A DNA stretch of 64,000 nucleotides from Streptomyces achromogenes (GTDB lineage: Bacteria > Actinomycetota > Actinomycetes > Streptomycetales > Streptomycetaceae), in NCBI RefSeq assembly GCF_030816715.1, contig NZ_JAUSYH010000001.1, positions 434,001 through 498,000 on the forward strand. The letters run 5' to 3'. Below are positions 34,972 through 43,299 of this stretch, piece after piece. The notes under the pieces were generated by a model, which saw only the letters and a program-made list of their open reading frames with translations, did no database searches and had not been told where the DNA came from. A program made the position numbers and the translations under genes. Every line of letters starts with the position of its first letter. The stretch's first letter is position 1.

Positions 34972-36504
34972 TCAGCGGCGGCCTGCGGTCTCCCGGCCGA
35001 CACGGTACAACTCCTGCGAAGTGGCGATCAGTTCGCGGCGTTCCTTCTTGGATCCCACCATGGGCTGGGAGCCGTTCAGGGACACCTGGGCGCTCTCGGG
35101 CAGGAAGCGGACCGTGACCAGCCCGATGGCGCCGGCCGCCATGAGGTAGAAGGCGGGCATCATGTCGTTTCCGGTGAGACTCACGAGCGCCTCGGTGACC
35201 AGCGGGGTGGTTCCGCCGAACGCAGCGACCGCGAAGTTGAAGCCGATGCCCATTGCGGCGTAGCGGACGGCCGTCGGGAACAGCGCCGGCAGCGTCGCGG
35301 CGCTCGGCGCGGCGAAACACGCCAGCAGGGTGGACAGGATCAGCACCCCGAAGACCGGCGGCCACGTTCCCTCCATCTTGATCAGCAGGAAGGAGGGGAC
35401 GGCGAGGAGGATCATGCCCGCCGCCGCGTAGCCGTAGAGGGGGCGTCGTCCGACGTGGTCGCTGAGCCTGCCGAGGAAGGTGATCAGCAGCACGATCCAG
35501 ACCATGCCCACCAGCACGAGGACGTCCGCGGACGTGCTGGAGCGGCCGAGGGTCTCCGTCTGGTAGGTGGGCAGGAAGCCCGTGACCATGTAGTTGGTGA
35601 CGTTGTAGAGCAGCACCAGACCCGTGCAGATGAGCAGGCCGCGCCAGTGGTCCTTGACGATGGTCTTGAACTCGGTGCCCGCCGACTCCTTGGCGAGGCT
35701 CTGCTCGTGTTCGTCGAGTTGCTGCTGGAAGGCGGGTGACTCCTCCAGCTTGAGACGCATGTAGAGACCGATCACCCCGAGCGGGCCCGCGATCAGGAAC
35801 GGGATCCGCCAGCCCCACGAGAGCATCTGCGCGTCGCTGAGGGCGAGATTCAGTGCGGTGACCAGGGCGGAACCGAGCGCGTAACCGACGAAGGTGCCGA
35901 AGTCGAGCCAGCTGGAGAGGAAGCCTCGGCGGCGGTCGGGCGAGTACTCGGCGACGAAGGTGGTGGCGCCCCCGTACTCACCGCCGGTGGAGAACCCCTG
36001 CAGCATGCGGGCGAGCAGCAGCAGGATCGGCGCGGCGATGCCGATCGTGGCGTAGCTGGGGATGAGGCCGATGGCGAACGTGCCGACCGCCATCATGATC
36101 ATGGTGGTGGCCAGCACCTTCTGCCGGCCGAGCCGGTCCCCGAGCGGTCCGAAGACCAGGCCGCCCAGCGGGCGTACGACGAACGCCGCCGCGAAGGTGG
36201 CGAAGGACGAGATCACCTGCGCGGCGGGCGACGCCCCCGGGAAGAAGACCTTGCCGATGGTGGCCGCGAGGTAGCTGTAGACGCCGAAGTCGAACCACTC
36301 CATGCAGTTGCCGAGCGCCGAGGCGCCCACCGCCCGCCGCAGCAACGGCGGTTCGACGACCTGCACGTCCTCGTCACGGAAGGGACGCTTGTTCCGCTTC
36401 AGCCTGCGCGTGAGGTCCTGGCGGACCTGTGCGGGCAGACCTGCCGTCTCGCGTTGCCCGGACCGCGCGGGTTCGGGCTGCCCCTCGGTCTGTACGTCAG
36501 CCAC
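34972..36504 (-). CDS. MFS symporter, ProP-like (metabolite:H+ symporter family)
   Basis: A 510-residue transporter with 12 membrane segments and a long polar N-terminus. ASALGNCMEWFDFGVYSYLA is the hallmark of the metabolite:H+ symporter family, with GPLGDRLGRQKVLATTMIMM in the 2-3 loop, and ARMLQGFSTGGEYGGATTFVAEY in segment 4-5. The type substrate is proline, betaine or a dicarboxylate; this resembles osmoprotectant carriers. It is divergent from the SCO6745-type gene. Confidence 0.9.
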   Translation of the reverse strand: MADVQTEGQPEPARSGQRETAGLPAQVRQDLTRRLKRNKRPFRDEDVQVVEPPLLRRAVGASALGNCMEWFDFGVYSYLAATIGKVFFPGASPAAQVISSFATFAAAFVVRPLGGLVFGPLGDRLGRQKVLATTMIMMAVGTFAIGLIPSYATIGIAAPILLLLARMLQGFSTGGEYGGATTFVAEYSPDRRRGFLSSWLDFGTFVGYALGSALVTALNLALSDAQMLSWGWRIPFLIAGPLGVIGLYMRLKLEESPAFQQQLDEHEQSLAKESAGTEFKTIVKDHWRGLLICTGLVLLYNVTNYMVTGFLPTYQTETLGRSSTSADVLVLVGMVWIVLLITFLGRLSDHVGRRPLYGYAAAGMILLAVPSFLLIKMEGTWPPVFGVLILSTLLACFAAPSAATLPALFPTAVRYAAMGIGFNFAVAAFGGTTPLVTEALVSLTGNDMMPAFYLMAAGAIGLVTVRFLPESAQVSLNGSQPMVGSKKERRELIATSQELYRVGRETAGRR

Positions 36505-36708
36505 TGCCGTTCCTTACCCGTCGTGCGTAAGCGACCCGTGCGCAGAGTGAGGCACTGGGTGACTTCTGTGCGTAGAGACCCTGCTGCCCCCTTTCACACG
36601 GCTCATGCGGTGACCGCGGCCACACCACGACGTCCGGGTGACGCCCGCGGCTCAGGTGGCGGTGCCCCGACGGCGGACGCATAACGACCGGTCGGTAGCG
36701 TGCCGGGC

Positions 36709-37578
36709 ATGACCACTGCCACCCTCGAGCCGCAAGCCGGCCGCCGTTGCCAGTCACCGCTCAACTCCCTGCACGCGGCGCACTACTTCTCGCCCGACCT
36801 CGGACGGGAGTTGGGCGCTCTCGGCATCACGCATCCCCGGGCGGTGAACCTCGCCGCGCGCGCGGCCGCGCTCGGGCCGGTCGGGGCCGGTGCGGTGACG
36901 GCGGCCTTCTACAACTACAAGCACGACGTCGTGGCCCGGCACGTGCCCGCGGTGTGGTCGGTCGCCGCCCCCGCGGAGATCCTCGCGGCACGCGTGCGTG
37001 CCGTCGACGCGACGCTGCGGCGGCTGCTGGGCGAGGAGGCTCTGGGGTCCGCGGAGATGGCGGAGGCGGCGCGGCTCGCGTTGCGCGCGGCCGAGGCCGG
37101 TGGACGGGGCGCCCGGCCGCTGTACTCGGCGCACGCCGACCTTCCCGTTCCCGACGAGCCGCACCTCGCCTACTGGCACGCGGCGACGCTGCTGCGCGAG
37201 CACCGTGGCGACGGGCACCTGGCGGTCCTGATGTCCGCCGGTCTCGACGGGCTGGAGGCCATGGTCACCCACACCGCCACGGGCCGGGGCATGACCCCGA
37301 CGTGGGTGTCGAGCAGTCGCGGCTGGAGCCCGGACGACTGGGGTGCGGCGGCGGACCGTCTGCGGGACCGCGGGATCCTGGACGGCGCCGGGGAGCTCAC
37401 CGAGCGGGGCGTCACCCTCCGCGAGGACATCGAGCAGGAGACGGACCTCCTGGACCGGGCCCCGTACGAGCATCTCGGTGCGCAGGGCGTGGCACGGCTG
37501 ACGGTGCTCGGCACGGCTTTCGCCCGGGCCGCGCTGGCGGCGGGGGCGTTCCCGGCGGACCTGATCGGCAAGGGGTGA
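36709..37578 (+). CDS. SCO6745 family protein
   Basis: A 289-residue soluble, helix-rich protein. LHAAHYFSPDLGRELGALGI, the central block PHLAYWHAATLLREHRGDGHLAVL and GWSPDDWGAAADRLRDRGILD match the actinobacterial family named for SCO6745. The C-terminal half has the look of a winged helix (GELTERGVTLREDIEQETD). No function is established for the family. I chose the ATG at 36709; a GTG at 36700 is in frame. It is divergent from the symporter gene. Confidence 0.82.
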   Translation: MTTATLEPQAGRRCQSPLNSLHAAHYFSPDLGRELGALGITHPRAVNLAARAAALGPVGAGAVTAAFYNYKHDVVARHVPAVWSVAAPAEILAARVRAVDATLRRLLGEEALGSAEMAEAARLALRAAEAGGRGARPLYSAHADLPVPDEPHLAYWHAATLLREHRGDGHLAVLMSAGLDGLEAMVTHTATGRGMTPTWVSSSRGWSPDDWGAAADRLRDRGILDGAGELTERGVTLREDIEQETDLLDRAPYEHLGAQGVARLTVLGTAFARAALAAGAFPADLIGKG

Positions 37579-37692
37579 CGGACGCGCGCACGTCGCCCCG
37601 CGGCACGGCGAACGGGTCCGGCGTGGCATGAACGCCCTGCCGGTCCGGTCAAGCGGAGCGGGAGATTCACCCGGCTGTGGGATCATGCGCCC

Positions 37693-38805
37693 GTGAACGC
37701 ACCCTCCACCCCCGCTCCGGGCGGATCACCCGCCGAGCGCGAGCCCAAGTCATCCGGTTTCGCTGCCGAGTTCAAGGACGCCGTCACCCTGCGGGCCTTC
37801 GGGCTCGTGCTCGGCGGCCTGCTCGTCCAGCTCGCCTTCGTCGTGTCCTACGTCGGCGCCTTCCACTCCCCCACACCACACCGGATACCCGTCGCGGTCG
37901 CCGCTCCGCAACAGGCGTCCGCGAAGATCGTCGCCCAGCTCAACGCGCTCGACGGCGACCCGGTCGAGGCGACTGCGGCGCCGAGCACCGCGGCCGCCCG
38001 GCAGTGGGTCCTCACCAGGAAGGCCGACGCGGCCTTCCTCTTCGACCCGAACGGCACCGAGGACACCCTCCTGGTCGCCTCGGCGGGCGGGCCCTCGGTG
38101 TCGCAGACCGCCACCCAGATCGCCCAGAAGATCGAGGCGGGGCAGAAGCGGCAGATCACCGTCACCGACATACGGCCCCCCAACACCGGGGACGGGCGCG
38201 GGATGACGTCCTTCTATCTCGTGCTCGGCTGGGTGATCGGCGGCTATCTGACCGCGACGATCATGGGCATGGCAGCGGGCGCACGCCCCGCCAACCGACA
38301 GCGCACCCTGATCCGGCTCGCCGTGCTCGTGCTGTACGCGGTCGCGTCGGGGATCGCCGGAGCGGTCGTCGTGGGGCCGGTCTTCGACGCACTCGGGGGC
38401 CACTTCTGGGCGCTGAGCGGCATCGGCACTCTGGTGGTCCTCGCCTCGGCGGCGACCGCGCTCGCGCTGCAGACACTGCTCGGTCTCGCGGGCACCGGCC
38501 TGGTCATCCTGCTCTTCGTGGTGCTGGGCAACCCGAGCTCCGGCGGCGTCTACCCGGCGCCGCTGCTCCCCGCGTTCTGGAGCGCGATCGGACAGGCTCT
38601 GCCGCCGGGGGCCGGCACCACTCTGGTCCGCAACACGGTGTACTTCTCGGGACACGCCGTCACCACGGCGGTCTGGGTGCTCGCCGCCTACGCGGTGGGC
38701 GGCGCGGTACTCGCCTGGGCGGCTTCCTGGCGGAACGAGAAGCGGAACCTCGACGCCCCCTCCGCCGACGCCGAGACCCCGCCTCAGGCCACGCCCGCCG
38801 TCTGA
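37693..38805 (+). CDS. DUF3533/ABC-2-like membrane protein
   Basis: A 370-residue membrane protein. One N-terminal segment (LRAFGLVLGGLLVQLAFVVSYVGAF) is followed by an external domain of about 130 residues containing a T-A-A-A-R-Q-W helix, and then four or five C-terminal membrane segments. LLPAFWSAIGQALPPGAGTTLVRN is typical of the DUF3533 or YhgE/Pip-like membrane proteins related to ABC-2 permeases. Its partner or substrate is unknown. The start is GTG at 37693. A simple-sequence tract follows the gene. Confidence 0.75.
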   Translation: MNAPSTPAPGGSPAEREPKSSGFAAEFKDAVTLRAFGLVLGGLLVQLAFVVSYVGAFHSPTPHRIPVAVAAPQQASAKIVAQLNALDGDPVEATAAPSTAAARQWVLTRKADAAFLFDPNGTEDTLLVASAGGPSVSQTATQIAQKIEAGQKRQITVTDIRPPNTGDGRGMTSFYLVLGWVIGGYLTATIMGMAAGARPANRQRTLIRLAVLVLYAVASGIAGAVVVGPVFDALGGHFWALSGIGTLVVLASAATALALQTLLGLAGTGLVILLFVVLGNPSSGGVYPAPLLPAFWSAIGQALPPGAGTTLVRNTVYFSGHAVTTAVWVLAAYAVGGAVLAWAASWRNEKRNLDAPSADAETPPQATPAV

Positions 38806-39011
38806 CGCGACGTCCGGCCGCGCCGCAGGCCGGGGGGACACCGCCCTCGCCATGGCCGTCGGCACCCGGAACCTGCCGTCGCCGCACGGCTGCCGGACCC
38901 GCCGACGGAGCCCCGGGCCTTCGGGACTTCGGCGCCTGGAGGCTTCGGGGCTCGGGACTCCGGGCTCCGGGGCTTTGGGCTTCGGAGTTCGGGACTCTCG
39001 TAGTCTGGAGG

Positions 39012-39081
39012 CTTCGGGGCTTCGGGGCTTCGGGGCTTCGGGGCTTCGGGGCTTCGGGGCCTCGGGGCCTCGGGGCCTCGG
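39012..39081. repeat. Tandem 8-bp repeat tract
   Basis: CTTCGGGG repeats six times without a break (39012-39059), followed by two copies of CCTCGGGG and a partial third. Degenerate copies extend back to about 38920. The tract fills most of the 302-bp gap between the membrane protein and the convergent STAND gene. Its copy number is likely to vary by replication slippage. Confidence 0.85.
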
Positions 39082-39107
39082 TCAGGGCGCTGCCCCCAGC
39101 CGGCGGG

Positions 39108-42100
39108 TCAGTCCGCGCAGGTTCCCGAGTACGCGTATCCGGGCAGCAGCCGTTGCCATCGGCCGCGGTCGACGGGGCCCACCACACGGCACAGGGCAGT
39201 GACGCGGTCGGTGATGCCGAGATCCCACAGCCGGACGGTGCCGTCGTTGCCGGCGCTGGCGACCCGCCTGCCGTCCGGGGCATAGGCCACGCTCCACACC
39301 GCCCGGGTGTGCCCGGTCAGTGTCGCGACGAGCCGTCCGCGCACGGGGTCCCACAGCCGTACCGTGCGGTCGTTGCCGCTGCTGGCGAGCGAACGCCCGT
39401 CGGGACTGAACGCCAGCCCCCGCACCGAGCCGGCGTGCTGGCCGAGCAGCCCCGTCACCCGCGCCCCGGCCACGTCCCACATCCGGATGACGCCGTCGTT
39501 GCCCGAGCTGGCGAGGGAGCGGCCGCCGGGGGCGAACGCGACGGCGCGCACCGAGCCGCCCCTCGCGGTGAGGACTTTGGCGAGGCTGCCACGCGCGACG
39601 TTCCAGAGCCGCAGGGTGAGATCGTCGCTGCCGCTCACGACGGTGCCGCTGTCGGCGCTGAAGGCAAGGCAGTTCACGAAGTCGGTGTGCCCGGTGAGCA
39701 CCGTGGCCCGCGTCCCTGCCGGACCTCCCGCGGACGACATCCTCCACAGCCGCACGGTGCGGTCGGCGGAGGCGGAGGCGAGCCATCGGCCGTCCGGACT
39801 GAACGCCACGTCGAACACGGCACGGGTGTGACCGCCGAGCACGACCGGGGCGCCCCCTCCGGCCGCGACGGGCCACAGCCGCACGGTGTGGTCGGCGCCG
39901 GCGGAGGCGAGCCACCGGCCGTCCGGACTGAACGCCACGGCGTAGGCGGCGCCGCTGTGGCCGGTCAGGGTGCGGACGAGGGTGCGGCGTCCCACGTCCC
40001 AGAGCCGAAGGGCGCCGTCCGTCGAAGCGGAGGCGAGCATCCGGCCGTCCGGACTGAAGGCGGCCTTCCACAGTTCGCTGACCGGATAGGCGCTGAGTGT
40101 GTGGCCGGTGAGGTCCCACAGGGCCACGGTCCCGTCGAAGCCGGCGGTGGCCAGCAGGTCGCCCCGCTCCGCGACGGCGACGGCCATCACGTAGTCCGTG
40201 TGACCCGAGAAGGAGTCGACCGCGCGGCGGGTGTGGACGTCCCAGCGGACGATCGTGCCGTCACCCCCCGCGGAGGCCAAAGTGTGGCCGCCGGGTCCGA
40301 AGGCGAGCCCGTTCACGTCGTCGTCGTGGCCCGCGAGAAGGGCGGTCTGCCGGTGGGTCGCGGGATCCCACAGCCGTACGGTGCGGTCCGCGCCGCCGGT
40401 GGCGAGCACCCGGCCGTCGGGGCTGAACGCCACGGCGAGGACATCGCCGCTGTGGCCGCTCAGGACGCCGGCGCTCCGACGGGTGTGCGGATTCCACAGG
40501 CGTACGGTGCGGTCGGCGCCCGCGCTGGCGAGGCGGGAGCCGTCGGGGGCGTACGCCAGCGCGAGGACATCGCCGGAGTGCCCCGGAAGCCGCCCGATCT
40601 GACGGTGGGTCCGGGTGTCCCACAGGCGCACGGTGCCGTCCTGGCCGGCGGAGGCCACCGTACGGCCGTCGGGCGAGAAGCTCACGGCGCGGACGGGTCC
40701 TCGGTGTCCCGTCAGCACGGCGATCTGGCGCCGGCCGGACACCGACCAGAGCCGGATCGTGGCGTCCGAACTGGCCGAGGCCAGGGTGCGCCCGTCCGGT
40801 GAGAAGGACACGGACCGCACGGGCCCGTGATGGCCCGCGAGCTCCCCCACGGACCGTCGGGCGGCGACGTCCCAGAGCCGCACGGTGCCGTCGGAGCTCG
40901 CCGAGGCCAGCAGCCGCCGTCCGGGGCCGAAGACGACGCTGTTCACCGCGCCGTGGTGGCCGGTGAGCCGGCCGGCGAAGGCGTTGGCCTGCGTGCTGAG
41001 CAGAGCGCTGCGCGCCTCCGTGGTCCGCGAGGTGCGGTAGGCGGACTCGGCCAGCAGCATCGAGGCCTCCGGCCGCCCGAACGCGAGTTGGGCGGAGCTC
41101 GCCGCCATGGCCTGCGACAGGGCCGTCCGGCGCTGTTCGTCGGCGGAGGTGCGCTGCTCGAAGACCGTCGCGCCGGCCAGGAGGGCCAGGGCGAGGAGGA
41201 CGGTCAGCACGACGACCCCGGTCCGCTGCTGGCGCACCCGGCGCCGCGACAGGCGCCGGCGCAGATCCTCCTCACGGTCGGAGGCGCGCAGGAAGTCGGC
41301 CTCCACGGGCGTCAGCACGCTGTCCCGGCCGCTGGGACCGCCTGCCCACTCCCGGGCGGCCGTCAGCCGGGCACCGCGGTAGAGCAGACTCGGGTCGCGG
41401 TTCTCGCGGTCCCATTCGCGGGCGGCGGCGCCCAGCTGCTGATGCAGGAGCAGATCGGCGCGCGTCGTCCTGACCCAGGTGCGCAGTCTGGGCCACGCCC
41501 GCAGCAGGGCCTCGTGCACGATCTCGACGCGGTCGGCGTCCACCGTCAGCAGACGGGCCGTCACCAGCGCGTCGAGAGTGGCCCGCGCGGCGGCCGGGTC
41601 CCGCAGCCCGTCGAGCAGTTCGGATGTGGTGCGCGGCCGCCGGGAGGCCTCGTTGTCCTCGCCGACGCGCACCAGCCGCAGCAGCAGCCGGCGGGCGGCG
41701 TCCTGCCGGACCGGCGACAGCGCGGCGAAGAGGTCCTCGGCCGCCGCGGCGACGGAACCGTGGATACCACCCGTCGCCAGGTAGCCGGCCACGGTCATGG
41801 TGGAGTCGGTGCGCCGGTGCCAGGTCTCCCGCAAGGCGTGTCCGAGCAGCGGAAGAACCCCGGGCCGGCCGATCGGGACGGCCGGTTCGGGGCCGTGGCC
41901 CGCGGGGCCCGGCGTGTCGGCGGCTCCCAGGTCGCGCAGCAGCAGTTCGACCAGTCCCGGCTCCAGGGTGGTGCCCGTCGCCGCGGCCGGACGGACGATG
42001 CACTCCCGCAGTTCGTCGGTGGTCATCGCGCCCAGCGCGAACAGCCCCTCGCTGACGACCGGGACCAGCTGCGGGTACTCCAGACAGCGTCCGGTGACGT

Positions 42101-43034
42101 CGGCGCGCACGCCCAACACCACGGTGAACGCCGGTTCGCCCGCCTCGGGTTCGTCGCCGTCGGCGAGTGCGGCGAGCGCCGCGACGTAAGCTCTGCGTTC
42201 CGTCTCGTCGTCGCAGAGGGTGAAGACCTCCTCGAACTGGTCGACGATGACGACGCAGCCGTGGGGCCGTCGTGCGGCGAGGGCCCAGGAGCGCAGGGCC
42301 GCCACCAGCCGGTCGGCGCGTTCGCCGGGCGGGCCCTCGTCGTGGAGATGGTCGAGCAGTCCGGCGGGCAGCGCGGCGCGCAACGCGTGCAGGAGAGCGG
42401 CCAGCGGACGTGCCGTGGGGGTGCACATCACGACCGTGGGCCTCCCGCCGACACCGGTGTCGGCGGGAGGCCCACGGTCGATGTCGACGTCGACGTCGAT
42501 GTCGGAGGGCGGCCCGTCGGGGCCGACGCCGAGCCCGCCGTCCGTGAGAGCGGGGACGAGGCCCGCACCCAGCAACGAGGACTTGCCCGACCCGGAAAGC
42601 GCGACGACGGCCACCGGCCCCTTGCCGAACCGCTGGGCGAGGCGCTGGACGAGCGCGGCGACCGCCCGTTCCCGGCCGAAGAACCGCCCGGCGTCACGCG
42701 GACCGAAGGCCGACAGGCCCGGGTACGGACAGCTCTCGCCGTCGCCCGGACCCGACTGCTCCTCGCGCAGAACCGGCGGCAGCAGGGCGAGCAGGGCGCC
42801 GTCGGCCGCCAGAGCGTCGTCGCACAGACGCGCGACATCGCCGTTGACCGGCTTCCTGCCGTTCTCGATCTTGCTCAGATAGCCCTTGCTGTAGTGCGTG
42901 ATCCGCGCCAGGTCGGCCAGTGACAGGCCCCGTTCCAGGCGCAGTTCGCGGAGCGCGACGCCGAACGACGGGTGCTGCGGCCGCCGTCGAGCGGCGGCCG
43001 GCGGGTACGCCGGCCCGCCGTCCTTGTGGTCCAT
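39108..43034 (-). CDS. XRE helix-turn-helix - STAND NTPase - WD40 protein
   Basis: A 1308-residue signalling protein. Residues 25-85 form an XRE-type helix-turn-helix (GLSLADLARITHYSKGYLSKIENG). The NTPase begins CPYPGLSAFGPRDAGRFFGRE, the lead-in of the nSTAND1 group, with Walker A SGSGKSS at 147-153 and Walker B VVIVDQFEEV at 261-270. A winged helix follows, with a membrane segment near 605-625. Fourteen WD40 repeats fill 687-1295, enough for two seven-bladed propellers. Such proteins act as ATP-driven switches in signalling or defence. A 25-residue low-complexity insertion sits at 175-199, partly encoded by a perfect palindrome. Confidence 0.9.
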   Translation of the reverse strand: MDHKDGGPAYPPAAARRRPQHPSFGVALRELRLERGLSLADLARITHYSKGYLSKIENGRKPVNGDVARLCDDALAADGALLALLPPVLREEQSGPGDGESCPYPGLSAFGPRDAGRFFGRERAVAALVQRLAQRFGKGPVAVVALSGSGKSSLLGAGLVPALTDGGLGVGPDGPPSDIDVDVDIDRGPPADTGVGGRPTVVMCTPTARPLAALLHALRAALPAGLLDHLHDEGPPGERADRLVAALRSWALAARRPHGCVVIVDQFEEVFTLCDDETERRAYVAALAALADGDEPEAGEPAFTVVLGVRADVTGRCLEYPQLVPVVSEGLFALGAMTTDELRECIVRPAAATGTTLEPGLVELLLRDLGAADTPGPAGHGPEPAVPIGRPGVLPLLGHALRETWHRRTDSTMTVAGYLATGGIHGSVAAAAEDLFAALSPVRQDAARRLLLRLVRVGEDNEASRRPRTTSELLDGLRDPAAARATLDALVTARLLTVDADRVEIVHEALLRAWPRLRTWVRTTRADLLLHQQLGAAAREWDRENRDPSLLYRGARLTAAREWAGGPSGRDSVLTPVEADFLRASDREEDLRRRLSRRRVRQQRTGVVVLTVLLALALLAGATVFEQRTSADEQRRTALSQAMAASSAQLAFGRPEASMLLAESAYRTSRTTEARSALLSTQANAFAGRLTGHHGAVNSVVFGPGRRLLASASSDGTVRLWDVAARRSVGELAGHHGPVRSVSFSPDGRTLASASSDATIRLWSVSGRRQIAVLTGHRGPVRAVSFSPDGRTVASAGQDGTVRLWDTRTHRQIGRLPGHSGDVLALAYAPDGSRLASAGADRTVRLWNPHTRRSAGVLSGHSGDVLAVAFSPDGRVLATGGADRTVRLWDPATHRQTALLAGHDDDVNGLAFGPGGHTLASAGGDGTIVRWDVHTRRAVDSFSGHTDYVMAVAVAERGDLLATAGFDGTVALWDLTGHTLSAYPVSELWKAAFSPDGRMLASASTDGALRLWDVGRRTLVRTLTGHSGAAYAVAFSPDGRWLASAGADHTVRLWPVAAGGGAPVVLGGHTRAVFDVAFSPDGRWLASASADRTVRLWRMSSAGGPAGTRATVLTGHTDFVNCLAFSADSGTVVSGSDDLTLRLWNVARGSLAKVLTARGGSVRAVAFAPGGRSLASSGNDGVIRMWDVAGARVTGLLGQHAGSVRGLAFSPDGRSLASSGNDRTVRLWDPVRGRLVATLTGHTRAVWSVAYAPDGRRVASAGNDGTVRLWDLGITDRVTALCRVVGPVDRGRWQRLLPGYAYSGTCAD
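42431..42480. repeat. Perfect 50-bp palindrome within the STAND gene
   Basis: Bases 42431-42455 are the exact inverse of 42456-42480, with ACACC|GGTGT at the centre and no spacer. It encodes residues 186-202 of the STAND protein (…GPPADTGVGGRP…) between the Walker A and Walker B motifs. A GTCGAC-rich direct repeat adjoins it (about 42480-42505), encoding alternating Asp and Val or Ile. In RNA or single-stranded DNA it would form a 25-bp stem. Confidence 0.95.
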
Positions 43035-43226
43035 GAGTGGTGTGCCCCCGAGGCCAACGGCGCGCGGAGCGCCGTTTCTGACGCCGACTGGTCAGGTCGG
43101 CGACCGTGTGTCTGGGGGATGGTAAGCCGGGACGGGAACGGGGAATCCGAGGCATGACGGGAAGTGACGAGTGTCACAAAAACCAACCGGCACCCGGCAC
43201 ATGGGGTTTCCGGCCGGTTCGGGAAA

Positions 43227-43271
43227 CCGCCCCGGCACGCGGGCCCCCCGTGAGCCTGCGTGCCGGGGCGG
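43227..43271 (-). terminator. Strong hairpin downstream of secreted C40 hydrolase
   Basis: CCGCCCCGGCACGC at 43227-43240 is the exact inverse of GCGTGCCGGGGCGG at 43258-43271, a 14-bp stem with a 17-base loop. It begins 29 bases after the stop codon of the gene at 43300-44817 and fits a transcription terminator, although no T-run follows. Confidence 0.6.
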
Positions 43272-43299
43272 TGGATGTGGGGTCAGCCGACGGGACCGG

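Noticed and set aside
37677..40802. Open frame of over 1000 codons on the plus strand
   Set aside because: It crosses the membrane protein gene in another frame, the simple repeats and the WD40 region in reverse; no motif supports it.
40827..42923. Long open frame on the plus strand opposite the STAND gene
   Set aside because: It is the mirror of a gene with clear domains and shows no motif of its own; high G+C makes long antisense frames common.
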